This document shows positions 33,001 through 42,960 of a stretch of 64,000 bases of DNA, in pieces. Where the stretch lies: NCBI GenBank assembly GCA_905221605.1, contig CAJNDS010000524.1, positions 124,001-188,000 on the forward strand. Direction: 5' to 3'. Numbering within the stretch: the stretch's first letter is position 1; each line of letters opens with the position of its first letter. The notes beneath the pieces are model-generated. The model made no database searches, was not told the DNA's origin, and saw only the letters and a list, made by a program, of their open reading frames with translations. Source of the stretch: Symbiodinium natans (Eukaryota; Sar; Dinophyceae; Suessiales; Symbiodiniaceae). Made by a program: the position numbers and the translations under genes.

Positions 33001-35314
33001 CATGCCAGTCCTCCAAACTGCAAAAGACCTCGGGGTTGTATACCGATTCAGAAAACTAGCAGGGTTCGGTCTGGCTGCTAACAGGTTTCAGGAAGGGTTT
33101 GATAGACTTCAGCGGTTGCAGGGCACGCAGCGCCCGTTGCTCGACAAGGCCCGCCTGATACAGACCTCCGTCTGGCCTGCCTCAATGTACGGTATGGAGG
33201 GCTGCGTGCCCCCGCAGGGGCAGGTGGACCGTCTCCGCACAAATGCAGCGCAGGCCCTAATCGGCAAGCGACACAGTGCGTCATCCTACCTTGCGTTGAG
33301 TGCCCTCACACCACGTGTTACAGATCCTGAGCCCTACTTGCTCGTTCAGGCAGTGTGTACGCTGCAGCGTATGTGCCATTCTCTGCCCGAGATAGGTGTT
33401 CCGGTCTTGAGTCTCGCCTGTGAGGCTTGGGCTGAAGAGTTCCCAGTGTGTGGGCCTGCCACAGCACTCGCAACCATGTTTCGCAAACAGGACTGGGTTC
33501 TGCAATCCGGCGGGCGGTGCCAGGGGCCTGGTAACCACTCCTTCCATGTCCTAAACTCCTCTACCAGACAGGTCCGTCAGGCTGTTCGGGGAGCATGGTT
33601 GCATATAGTTGCTGTTCGCGTTCGCCACAGGAATGGCCTGTGCCATGCCCCGGTCCCCTGCCCGAGGATAGTGGATACGACCTTGCAGCAGTTTGCCCCG
33701 GGCTTGCAAGTCCACTTAGCCCAGTCTATTGTGGGTGGACATATGTCCTGTGCAGCACAAGCCAAATGGGACCCCCTGCAAGACAAAACCTGCGAATTTT
33801 GTGGAGAGTTGGACTCCAAGTCCCACAGAATTCTCCACTGCGCAGCCACTGCGGCAGTCCGCCAACCGTTTCAAGCGGTCTTAAACTGGATGGGGGAGAA
33901 TGCTCCGCATTGGATACACTGTCCCTTTGCAACTGAGTCTGAAAGTGCGCCGTTCCTCCGCCTGCTCTGGAGCACTCGCAGGTTGCAGCAGCCTCAAGAC
34001 ATACGGGGCCTTGTGTTGAAGCATTCGCTCAAGCAACTCATTTTCTTCACAGACGGCACCTGTAGTTCCCCTCAAGTGGAAGGTGCTCGCCATGCAGCAT
34101 GGGCTGTCCTGCTGTATTGCCGAACAGACATCCGCAGTATGTTCACAGAATGGGCGCATTGGAAGCAAACTGGACAAATGCCAGCCTGCTTTTGCGTGGT
34201 TGCTCAGGGTCTGGTGCCAGCAACACAGACCATCAATCGCGCCGAGACCTGTGCCCTGTTGCAGACTTCCTCCTTGTGCCAGCAGTGCCCAGATCTCCCC
34301 GCAGAGGTCTGGAGTGACTCTAAATACGCGCTCGGCCAAGTTAGTCTCCTGCAGCGGTTCCCTGGCCGCTCCCTCCCTCTTTCATGCGCCATTCGTGATC
34401 TGTGCTCCTCCGAAACGGAGGCACCTTTCGCCTCGCATCTTAAGTTGCACAAGGTTAAGGCACATAGCGATGGGGATGCGTTTCAGGGCCGGGATCTTTT
34501 GGTTGTGTTAGGTAACCATGTGGTTGACGAGGCTGCAAAGCAGGCCCGCAAGCAGGACCTTCCAGTGGTTCACGAGCACCTTCAAATCTCCTTGGATTGG
34601 GAAATGCAGCAAGCGGAGTGTCTGCAGTTTTTCTTCGAGTATCTTCACCAGCTAACAGCATTCGTGGCGCCTCGTAGGCATCAGCACCAAGCTTCAGACA
34701 AAGCGCAAGTCGACTCAAACATGAAAGTTGCTCATTGGATGCAGCTCGTGCCAGGTCCACCTTTGAGGTTGGCCCCGCCGTTGCCCCAAGCCCCTGAGTG
34801 GCCCACAAACACGGTCTGGCCTCAATGGTACCTTGATGCTTTCTGGAATTGGTGTTGCACTTTACAATGGGCGGCTGCAGGCCTTGCGCAGCATAGACTA
34901 GCAGGGATCTCGTATCTGGAATTGTTGGCGAATTTTGTTCTCATTGCAGGGGTCCTACCACCCATAGCGTTACCGCAGAACGGAATCCAGGGCAAGGAGT
35001 ACATCGACCCGCTGCTTGAAGAAGGCCAGTTGTGTGCAATTAATCTCCGAGAGATGATCGTCACCTTCCAGGCCACAGCAAAGGCAGTCTCCAAGATTGC
35101 CGGCAGACAGGTGTGGCTTGCTCCTGCTCATCACAAACTTCGATGCTTGGACGTGCTCATTCCAGGATGTGTCCGTAAAGGCTTGTTGTACAGACCTGCA
35201 ATGCAGGAAAATGAGAAGACTGGTCATCTGGTCTTGAGTCTCTTGGGCAGCTCTGCTGCAGGAGAGTTTCTGAGAAGTGCGGCACGGAAGACCCGTGACC
35301 AAAGGAGAAGGTGA
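29807..35314 (+). CDS. Endonuclease-reverse transcriptase-RNase H protein
   Basis: 1,835 codons from a GTG. The first in-frame ATG is only at codon 163 (30293), so the real start must come from upstream by splicing or shifting, or is non-AUG. Order of domains: leader with RVGEAKNPGP (78-88); apurinic-type endonuclease with SET (E166), GGDLNADF (D293, N295) and FDAHAPL (D363, H365); reverse transcriptase with motif A SLDIIKCF (D913), motif B GVPEGDPLS and motif C YVDN (1002-1005) in place of the usual YxDD; a CCHC knuckle (C1329, C1332, H1340, C1345); RNase H with D1416, E1480, D1504 and D1574, all present. The frame is fully open, so the copy is young or under selection. The Asn at the second catalytic position is unusual for an active polymerase. 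Confidence 0.9.
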   Translation: MLADQGCNSLAQGPWFCKTSSTCLAVAAGKLAWSFRTSDLTWPLFVFSIPEPLIPCGGSSISAPVCLRKLNFNPFRGQRVGEAKNPGPQQALNRPAANQRTLQQCFHPTDKVSSSTPDSAGVRTCLGEISAKDSKNAFTLAVVNPTAVLNKEALVLKQADVVMLSETSAVLRAQRICTMQVRSKGAHCVWGPPVAPHASEHKAGESLRGCAAGVAIFSKFPARPAFQPLPPILQQSQRFVEAYLRVGCFHFRIITMYGWPANYSDAARRNEQLLQHALQKVSSSPVPTILGGDLNADFTKLPSWGHLAFLGYQELFHLWQQRTGCVLPPTCKGATSHDTVLVPPLFQELLLHARVDDTSFNFDAHAPLKLTFRCPDQPPSLHCWRLPSSFMQYSPDSSHVEAQYCALRGTVLQKLQDCQSRDELGQAFTTWAMSLEESIDVAIRASHAADPVANPAPFLPRIAKGRCIYRERKQKKSPATAPAGRHGDYAPPDEAVTVMARSRVRQARRLHTFCQGLAKARSQGSLHSSVYLQLQSEWKAIVKASGYPGGFTTWLLQVAHFSQFYDVAAASPLCADCFPPAAWLADVAAYVRYDCDCLVKQEAKRRQSLAKYKIQLDVSSGHSRVGYRGLRKPERPPLQAIPILQKQTVRLVENSPEGALYRAPAPSCFRIGCRAQLADHEVVLAKCVKVDEEELLLIPDPYLTLPQQATLQQDTDASAPLELHKAFVEYWSPIWLRDPAKSSLSDWESFMESLPPSPEASRSFELDMEDLSLWKEQIQGLKPGRAVGCCGFSTEELKWLPDTPLADLVQLFSLACKYGCPTSLTGGTVHTLAKVDNPTCMGHGRPITVLSTIYRLWSSVAARAILRKWASWLPISVCGSIPNRSSRDVAYVIEAQVEKALLSKQPKHGFSLDIIKCFNQLPRVPLEHLLKHLHFPEHILTMWMDFLKRLERRSVFHGDLGFPFPSTTGVPEGDPLSVVAQVAICWLAASRPLPQDVEFWSYVDNLSWLGDEEQSLAGALLDAQSFCESLKLPIDWRKSFAWSTSPKALQWWQNEAQLLVPAGQSMPVLQTAKDLGVVYRFRKLAGFGLAANRFQEGFDRLQRLQGTQRPLLDKARLIQTSVWPASMYGMEGCVPPQGQVDRLRTNAAQALIGKRHSASSYLALSALTPRVTDPEPYLLVQAVCTLQRMCHSLPEIGVPVLSLACEAWAEEFPVCGPATALATMFRKQDWVLQSGGRCQGPGNHSFHVLNSSTRQVRQAVRGAWLHIVAVRVRHRNGLCHAPVPCPRIVDTTLQQFAPGLQVHLAQSIVGGHMSCAAQAKWDPLQDKTCEFCGELDSKSHRILHCAATAAVRQPFQAVLNWMGENAPHWIHCPFATESESAPFLRLLWSTRRLQQPQDIRGLVLKHSLKQLIFFTDGTCSSPQVEGARHAAWAVLLYCRTDIRSMFTEWAHWKQTGQMPACFCVVAQGLVPATQTINRAETCALLQTSSLCQQCPDLPAEVWSDSKYALGQVSLLQRFPGRSLPLSCAIRDLCSSETEAPFASHLKLHKVKAHSDGDAFQGRDLLVVLGNHVVDEAAKQARKQDLPVVHEHLQISLDWEMQQAECLQFFFEYLHQLTAFVAPRRHQHQASDKAQVDSNMKVAHWMQLVPGPPLRLAPPLPQAPEWPTNTVWPQWYLDAFWNWCCTLQWAAAGLAQHRLAGISYLELLANFVLIAGVLPPIALPQNGIQGKEYIDPLLEEGQLCAINLREMIVTFQATAKAVSKIAGRQVWLAPAHHKLRCLDVLIPGCVRKGLLYRPAMQENEKTGHLVLSLLGSSAAGEFLRSAARKTRDQRRR

Positions 35315-35530
35315 CAAGAAGTCCATCTTCAACAGGGCACACCAAAGGTGTGGAGACGAGGTCGCCCGCGAGGCGCACATTGGGAGGGGTGGAGTCGCTA
35401 CTGCAAGCTGGCCCACCCTCTCCCCTCAGGACCCGTTAAAGGTTGAAGGGTTGGGGTGTAAGGATAAGGGTTCAGGCTTTAAATTCGGGTTTGCGGTTAG
35501 GGTTTAATTGAGGACTGAGGGTTAGGGGTA

Positions 35531-37280
35531 ACATGTGGAACAATAAGAAGTCATAGAATGCTCTGCAGACAAGCAATCAAACTTCGCATTGCCACCAAGT
35601 CTGTCACTTCAACTGTTTGTAATTTATGAATGCGATTTTTCATGGTTACATGAATGAGACCGCGTAGTGACCGTGCAGGGAACGTATAGTGACCCGTATT
35701 ACAACTCGTACCGATGGCGTTTGTTTTGCGATATTTCCTGTGCAAAGACTTAGGAAAGGTAGGCTTAGGAGCCACTGCAAACAGCAGTGGATGGTCCTCC
35801 CACGCTACGAGCCATTGTTGGCATCGGGAGAAAGTTGAAGTACAGAAAGATAATCAGCGATAAGCCGACGGCTAGTGAAATGAAGACCGGTGAAGCGAAG
35901 ACTGGTGAAACGAAGGCTGCTGGAACAGAAGTTGAAAATGAGCATGTGCAGCGATTCAGAGAAAACTGGGAGCAAGAGTCCCAAAGATTCCGGAGGAAAA
36001 TGAAGGATCGGAGTGGAGTCCTTTATCAGAGACAAAGCAAAAGAAGGAAAATGATAAGACCGACAAGAAGAAAGAAAAGGAAAAAAAGAAGAGTCAACGA
36101 AGGACAACAGGAAGGAATATTAAGAAAAGAAGAAAGAGCAAGAGACAACGCCACGACGAGAAGCGCAAAGGAAGGACAATGAGGATCGTCTTGCAAAGCA
36201 AAAGGAGACATCTCAGAAGAACGAGCCGAGCATGGATGCTCTAAGTCTTTGTCCTTTGCCATCTCATCCTCCAAGTCCTCCGTCGGCAGCGTTCACTTGG
36301 TGTACCGCTTACTTTTTACTTGTTGTTCAATCTAGAATCTAGGATTCGCTCTCCTCAGCCAGGCAAAGCTGCTGTCTTGCTTTTTTCGTCTTCGACACTC
36401 TCCAAAACGGAAGGGCCCTTCCCTAGAACGAGTCTTACAATATTCACGCAGAGCCCATGTGTGTATTTTGTTTGAGTCCAAATGCCTGCCAACAAGGATA
36501 CGCACAGGAGTCACACCATGCACGGGACGCAGGTCTCGCAACGCAGAAGCTGTTTTTTACACGTGCTTTTGCAAAAACAATCAAGAAGACGGCAGTATGT
36601 GCAGCTGATTGACCCGAGCCGCTCGGCGCGGGTGGAAGAAACAAGCGCACGTGGACTTCTAATCCCCACACTTTCTCCAGAGTGTAGTTTTGAGCCCCCT
36701 CTGAGCTCGCTGGCGTACATGGTCGGACGCCTATGCAGGTAGTTTACATTCCGCCTTTGATGTTGCATGCCTGGTAATTTCCCGTAACTAGGTTGTCTGT
36801 AGCGCTTCTCAAATTAGTTTCGCCGGGCTCTCAGTGTTCAAGAACAAAAGCTGTTCATTGTTTGTCCCACCCTACCAACTCTGTCCCTTCTTCCTTTTTT
36901 TTGCAAAAGAGTCGTAAACGCAGAGCTTGCAACATCACATTTTTCCATGTAATGCTTCTCTATGAACCTCGCCTGCCGCCGTCGTGTTTGGGCCCGTGCG
37001 ATAAGTACGCTTCGTGGTAGAGTGCAGCGCACGGCCGCCCATCAACAGACTGTGTGACACCTGGTTGTACATATTTATATGGGGGTTTACGAAGATAGGG
37101 GACCCCAAAATAGCCCCCCCAAGTAGTAGGATCCCCGTATCCAAGGGACCCCAATATGGTACCCCCTAGAGATAGTAAACTCCCGTATAGCATGGTGCAT
37201 GAGCTGCTGAGCTGATGGCATGGAGGAGTGACAGCACACGTCACTTTTATTCGGACATGCGTTCATAAAGCATGCCCAGG
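35531..37280. other. Stretch with no recognisable gene
   Basis: 35787-36182 is open but purine-rich and encodes a Lys/Arg/Glu-rich product without motifs. 37085-37195 carries loose GGGACCCC-type repeats. Nothing else was seen. Confidence 0.45.
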
Positions 37281-37282
37281 AG

Positions 37283-38551
37283 TTGACGGAGAAGGTCGAC
37301 AAAATCCTGGATCAGGTGGCAACTCAAACCTTGCCTTCGGCCAGGAGCCCAGCATGTTTCATTCATTGCGCAGTTCGTGCCCTGTTCATGAGCAAAGCTA
37401 AGTCTGGTCATTTGCAAGCCGTTTCTTTGTTTGTCCAGGCTAATGGTTCCCGTTGCAGTGATGGCAAGTCAGTCCTGGCCAAGCTGAGAGATGGCCAAGA
37501 TGTGCAGGCTTCATTCTGCGAATGTTTTTTCACATCTTCGCGCATGTGCCATCTCGTTCGTGAGCACATTCGCCTTAAATGCTCCTCGAGTGTCGCAGAT
37601 CGGCTATGCTTCATGTTTTGTGTGGGAGGTCGAGCTCACAGCCGACATGTTGTTGGGCATCAGTCAGATCCTGAAATGTTGTCGACTTTCAACATCAAAG
37701 AGCTTTTGTCAATCGCCCAGGTCCCGGGTAACTGCGTTTGTCTCTTTGCGCTGCCGAGGCGAAGACGACAAAGACAAGTTGGCAGAACAACTGCGAACGC
37801 AAGGCCTTGACAATGTTTTTGGTCGGGTTCTACACGCCTTTTGTGTGTGTGTGTGTGTGAGACTTGATTCGTAGTACCCCAGAGCTTCTCGACCTGAGAA
37901 TTGCTGACTCTAATATTGCCTTTTGCTTTTCGATGTTCCAACGCTTGAATTTTTGCAGAATATAAGTGACGTTTGCCTGTCAGGCTTCGATGTGGACACA
38001 GTGGAAATTCCGAGGCTGAATGGGAGAGCTGAATTGTTGGACGCTTTCGGGCACAGCTGTGTTTCATCCCTGGGAGGCCCCCTCAGGCTGGCCACGCCCT
38101 CCAGTGGAGTGATGCGATTTCCCAGGCGATGGCATTCTGTTGAAGTGGGTAGACAGAGTTAGACATGCCTAAAGCTGTTTGTGTTGCTTGTGTCAACCAT
38201 CAAAAGGCGCAACTCTCGAGGCGTTTGGCAAAGCTTGGATATCTCGTGTTGACGCCACGGACTTCTGCGAGATGGTCCGTGGCACAGTCTCGGCGGCCTT
38301 TGTTTCCAGAAAAGCGCGAAGCATTCCACAAGCAAGTTAATGCAATGCCCTGTGGGCACTGTGCCGCACGCTGGGCCCAGGTTTGCAAGTGTGGCGAGCG
38401 TTTGCTGAACCTACGGCGCTACAAGCTGGCCTATCAGGAGGCACACCATGCCACACCCAGTTGCAGTTGGCGACCACACACCTGTATGAAGATGTACCAT
38501 GGCCGTTTTCCAACAGGGTACTGGAAGGGAAATGAGGGCCTCGAAAAATAG
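37283..38551 (+). CDS. Possible unrecognised exons
   Basis: Two plus-strand open segments read as plausible protein but match nothing I know. The first, 37283-37790, has an even amino acid mix with several cysteines (for example DVQASFCECFFTSSRMCHLV and KCSSSVADRLCFMFCVGG). The second, 38165-38551, has a cysteine/histidine-rich part, MPCGHCAARWAQVCKCG, that could bind zinc. They are in different frames, about 370 bp apart, with a TG dinucleotide run (37845-37858) between them. An intron would be needed to join them. Confidence 0.25.
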
Positions 38552-38625
38552 GGTTGGGGAGGCACCGTTTCTGTGAGGTGGGGAAGTCTGCTTGACAGCA
38601 GTTGCAGGTTATTGCGCGCAGGGCG

Positions 38626-40444
38626 TTAATACAGTATGCTGGCATCTGCTTTCGGCAGCAACCATGTTAGGTCTTCTACCGTTATTGCGACCGGGCTGTG
38701 CAGCTCCGCGCAGAGATTGCCAAGCAGCGCGCTCAACGAGCTGTAACGAGCTATGTTGAGATGAGCAACTCCGTTGATGTAGCCGGGCCTTGGTAGGGTC
38801 GCCTTTGACAGGATGTTGATCAATGAGAGCTCACTGCATTCGAATGCCCAGGAACCAGCTTGGAGAGCCTCCTTCCAGGAAGATTTCGGCTTTCGCCTTG
38901 GTTCTGACGTTGCAGCTGTCAAGTCCGTGGAGTTGTGCTGGATGCAGGTCTTCTCACGCTATTGTCTGGGAGCATCGACCGCCTTGTTTCTGCAGACAGT
39001 TCATCGAGACGATGCTGCCAGGAGGCTGGAGGGTGCAGTTGCTTTTGTTACGACAGGTATGGTCTTTCGGCCATACACATGCTGCCGGGTCTCTCCATGT
39101 CGCTCGCCTTGAAAATGTCTTTCCGGGTGCAGGCCGGACACAGTCGGCAGCTTGGCATCTGTTCGTTTCATTACATGCACCTGAACCGCTGACAGGTTCC
39201 CTTCTCCTGCAGTATTCCCCGCCCAGAAACCAAGAGTCTAGGATTTGAGCAGATGAAGACTCCGCAGGTCGACATTCTTCGAGATGTTCTTCGTGACATC
39301 CTTCAGTCCGTCGAAGCTCTTTGTGGTCAGACAGAGGAGTTCTCAAACAAATCAAAAAAAGAACAGCGATGTCATGAGCATAATGTGGAGGGCTTGAGCA
39401 CTGAAGCCACGTGTTAGGAGGTGCGTGAGGAGCTCTATTGGTGCCTGTACAACAGCAGCCTTCTTTGCATGCGCTGGGCTCCTGGCATCTGCTGCAAGGC
39501 TTTTGCACTGCATGCAATGATGCCGCGCTGTGACATTTTGCGATTTCAGGCATCTCTAGATGGCTGAGACTTCATGGGTTTGCCGAGCTATGCGTTCAGC
39601 CTCTTTGGCTGCTGGCATCTCATTTTCTTTGAATTTTGTTCAAATTCAAGTAGAAAGTAGATATGTTATGAAGCAACACTGAGGATGGTGGAGTCCATGC
39701 ACTCCTGCCTGCCGCTGATGGCAGTGTACATGATTCCCTTCAGGGCACGGGTGATGCTGGAGAGATGTGCGAGCACGCTGTCAGTGTATCCAGCATGCAA
39801 GTTGCTACCACATCCCCTTCTGACTCTACTGTTTTTGTTGCTTCGAAAGGAGCTGGCCTACTGTGCAGAGTCTGCTAAGCAGCTCGGAGAGGCTTCGCGT
39901 CCCGGCCCCGGGCACCGAACGTCAAGCAAAGCAGAGTGGGTTGGTGGGTTCGGCGGAGGGGATGAGAAGGGCTGAAAGCACAGCAAGGATCAGGGCACGA
40001 AGGATTTCGTGCAGTTTTCTCGAAGAGTGAACAGAGTTTGTCCAAGAAGTCTGCTTCTGAGGTGTATGTGATGTGGCACAAGAGCATATAGAGAAAGCCA
40101 AGAAGCTGGAGATCATGCTGCCAGGGCCCTCGGGAAGCTGAAGCTGACAAGGAAAGGATCCACGAATAGACATTCCTCTCAGGCCACCGGTTCCACCGGA
40201 GACGACGAAGCTCTTCGAGGCCCAGGGGTAAGATGGGCTGACTCAGACAAATCACGTCTAGCTCAGTTCCAAAGTTGAGCGTTTGAGAGGAGCTGCACCA
40301 AGATAGACCCAAGCTTTCCTGCAGCTGTTGAATGTGCATGTCTATGGTTGCATGCCGTGATGCCGCTTCTCCGGCTCGCATTGTGGAGTCCTGAAGCCAT
40401 GGTAGGAGTGGTTGTGACTTCATGTTTGTAAACTTTGTAAACAC
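38626..40444 (-). CDS. Possible unrecognised minus-strand gene
   Basis: Several minus-strand segments read as leucine-rich protein. 40000-40390 contains LEELRRLRWNRWPERNVYSW and a hydrophobic LLGFLYMLLCHITYTSEADF part. 38640-38880 contains INGVAHLNIARYSSLSALLG followed by LHSPVAITVEDL. A middle segment near 38940-39030 contains HRLDELSAETRRSM. They suggest exons of one helical protein, but I could not set splice sites and recognise no family. Confidence 0.25.
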
Positions 40445-40499
40445 AGTTCGTCACGATCCATGGTTCCATGAACGCATTCCGCTGCCCTTATATATGTGG

Positions 40500-42250
40500 C
40501 AGGTTTTTGGGGAGGCACTTGCCCGCCGCAAGCATGAGTTAGCACGCCTCCACAACCTTGTCTCGAGCACAGCTCCACAAAGCATAGATTAAAGCTAGCT
40601 ATGTGCACCTCGCCTGACTGCCCGAAATGGCATCGGAGATGGTGCGAGCCTTTACGATGCTAAAGTGCTGCAATTGGCTGAGCCACTGAGCCACTGGCTG
40701 ACCCTTTGAGGTTGTGACCTTCGATTCCTCCGAAGCTTCCACGAGCGCATCGCCTCCGACGGCAGAAGCCGCGGAGCACGAGGCGGTCATCGACGTGGGC
40801 CATGGCTTCTCGGTCGGATTTGTGTTTATGGGCATCTGTTCTGCTGGAGATCCTCAAGCTTCTAAAATGCTTCTCGGTGTTGTGCTCTTATGTCGCACAG
40901 GCATCCACATCGGGATGGATTCGCTTGCCGAAAGGAGATAGGGGGAAAGCCGGGGATGCGGTCTGCAGGACTTTGTAGGTTGTTTCTGCGCTACAGCCAG
41001 GATAAGATCCATTTTCGATCGCTTTGACAAGGACAGCATTCTTGCAAGTTGTGTCTGATGCGGCGACCCATGTAGTGACGTTTACTTGGGAGCTTGGTCC
41101 ACAACTCCTTGGTGTAGGCCCGTGGGTCATTGCGATTTATCTGTCAATTTATCTGAGCCTCTTTGCGGAGGACGGCGGTGGAACTCTGGACAGGCACGAG
41201 CCCGGTCGCCGCTAGATTGTGGGTTGAGTCTGAAGCCCAGGCATGAGATTCATCGAGTCTTCAAAACCCTCGTTCCTGACTTCACGCCCTTGTGGCCTGG
41301 CTTTAAGAGGGCTTGAAGAGGGCTTGAAGAGGGCTTGGAGAGGGCATGGAGAAGGCCTGGAGAAGGCGCTTTTGTGCAAGGTCTGCTCTGATGCAGGCGC
41401 GAGGTGACGAGAGAAGTTGAGTAAGACACGTGAATGCACCGAGGCAAATCAATACCTGCTTCAAGCATGTCGACAAAGGCCTTGGCCTTGGGCATTGCCA
41501 TCTGAATACCCTCATCATGCTCATTAGAGGGTTCCTGTAAACCAAGTGCTCATCGCAGCTCGACTTCCGTGCAGGCGGAGACGGCTTGATTTCTCGTGAA
41601 GCGAGCCTCGGCGGTGTCAGATGTGTCAGCTGGCCATAGTCAAATGGACACTTCTTGTTTCTCTAGCCTTCCGGACACGAGGTTTTGCGAGTGGATCTTG
41701 ACCGACACCGGCGAGTCCAAGAAGGTGCACAGCTTAGCTGCTTTCTGCTCTGCGTCGACCTGTCCAAAATCTTGAGACGTGTGTGCCCTCGTACCAGCAG
41801 ATATCACCGACGCTGTGTTTCCGGGAGTGAGGTGATGAGGGCATTGATCAAGGCAACCAGCGATGCCAATGCCTCAGTGCTCTCTCGTGCAAGGGGGGTT
41901 TGCGCGCTTCTGAGAAAGAATCCCAGCCCCAATTTTCCAAATTTTCAGAGTACGTGAGAGCGCGCCCCCCCAGAGTGGGGGCTCTCGGGGGAATGCGTTG
42001 TGCCAGCTTGGGGAATCTTGTCGTGCGCATCTCTTGCACCAAGTTGCACCATGAGGCCCTCGCCACAAGTGTGAGAGAAGCATCTTGGCCTGCATTGAGA
42101 CACGACTGCGGCACATCTTTAGAAATGATGAAGGCAAATCGGATTCGGACATTGTACGCCCCCGTAGGCCGCCGCAGGCCGCCGTAGGCAACCGTAGGCC
42201 ACTAATCACACGACTCGCGAAACGAGCCCTCACAACCGGTGGGTAGGGAC
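40500..42250. other. Stretch with short repeats and a possible EF-hand half
   Basis: No complete gene is recognised. 41308-41372 is a 12-bp minisatellite (GAGGGCTTGAAG and variants). At 41574-41610 the plus strand reads GGDGLISREASLG right after a CAG acceptor-like site, which resembles the second half of an EF-hand loop but lacks the final glutamate at position 12. 42157-42202 holds six CCGTAGGC-like units. Confidence 0.4.
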
Positions 42251-42308
42251 TGCACTTGGGCAGGATGACACTTTCCGAAGTCCCTGCGTTGCTGGCCTGA
42301 TGTATCCG

Positions 42309-42372
42309 GATGTTATGAGCTTGAGGTTTTCGCTCGGTTTGACCAGAATGGTGATGGGAAGCTCGACCGGAG
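42309..42372 (+). CDS. EF-hand exon (partial gene)
   Basis: The segment reads a helix ELEVFARF followed by the canonical calcium-binding loop DQNGDGKLDRSE (ligands D1, N3, D5, G6, L8, E12 all fit) and the start of the exit helix LWR. An acceptor-like AG precedes it, and the frame runs into motif-free sequence after it, so it is most likely one exon of a calcium-binding protein. The other EF-hand exons at 44.9-45.3 kb and the ankyrin exons between them may or may not belong to the same transcript. Confidence 0.65.
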
Positions 42373-42960
42373 TGAGCTGTGGCGGCCACTCCGAATGCAT
42401 CCAAGCTTGCTGCTGAAGCTGTCTTTTTGCTGTGTGCCCCAAGCCCGTTCAAGCTCCGAAAGCAAGCTCTGTCGTTTTTGGCGCCGAGTGATCCCAGGGT
42501 CTTCAAGACTCTCGATGGGGAGCTTCGCATCCAGGAGATAGTTTCTTTGAGTGTGCGGCTGAGCTTTCTGACATGACATAGTGACATAGTTAGGAGGCCC
42601 CGTCTGGGATGAAGTTTGCGAGTGATGTGTCGCATTCGATGAGGTCAGGAGCTTGACACCGGTGGGGACGGAACGGCAACTTGTCTCCAAACCGGATCCC
42701 AAACGCGCCCTCCGCATGGCTGGCAGTGCACAGGTCTCCCACCGCGAGTTCCTTTCCTGGCTGCGACAGGGCTCAGATCGAGCCCAGGCGCTCACGAAAA
42801 CGACTCCTGGCAGCAAAAGGGCGTGCCTTCGGCCACATGTTTTTGGGACTCCGGTTCCCTCATCGTTCCATCTCCAAGATGCACCCTGCGTTGCTCAAGT
42901 AGCTAGTGCGTAGTATCTTGTTTGTAGGCCTTATCTTTGACGATTCCGTAGTTGGTCTCC

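Larger units (their letters stand above)
29109..35440 (+). mobile_element. Non-LTR-like retroelement, apparently full length
   Basis: About 6.3 kb between two exact copies of GGTTGAAGGGTTGGG (29094-29108 and 35441-35455), which I read as a candidate 15-bp target-site duplication. The left copy is followed directly by ATG (29109), and the right copy is preceded by TTAAA, a very short A-tail at most. The element contains an upstream frame with peptide repeats, then a 5.5 kb frame with endonuclease, reverse transcriptase, zinc knuckle and RNase H. No terminal repeats longer than the flanking 15 bp and no LTRs were seen. Insertion inside telomere-like DNA recalls telomere-associated non-LTR elements of insects, but the flanks here are degenerate and interstitial. 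Confidence 0.65.

Noticed and set aside
35787-36182. A 131-codon Lys/Arg/Glu-rich frame
   Set aside because: The composition follows from a purine-rich strand and no motif is present.
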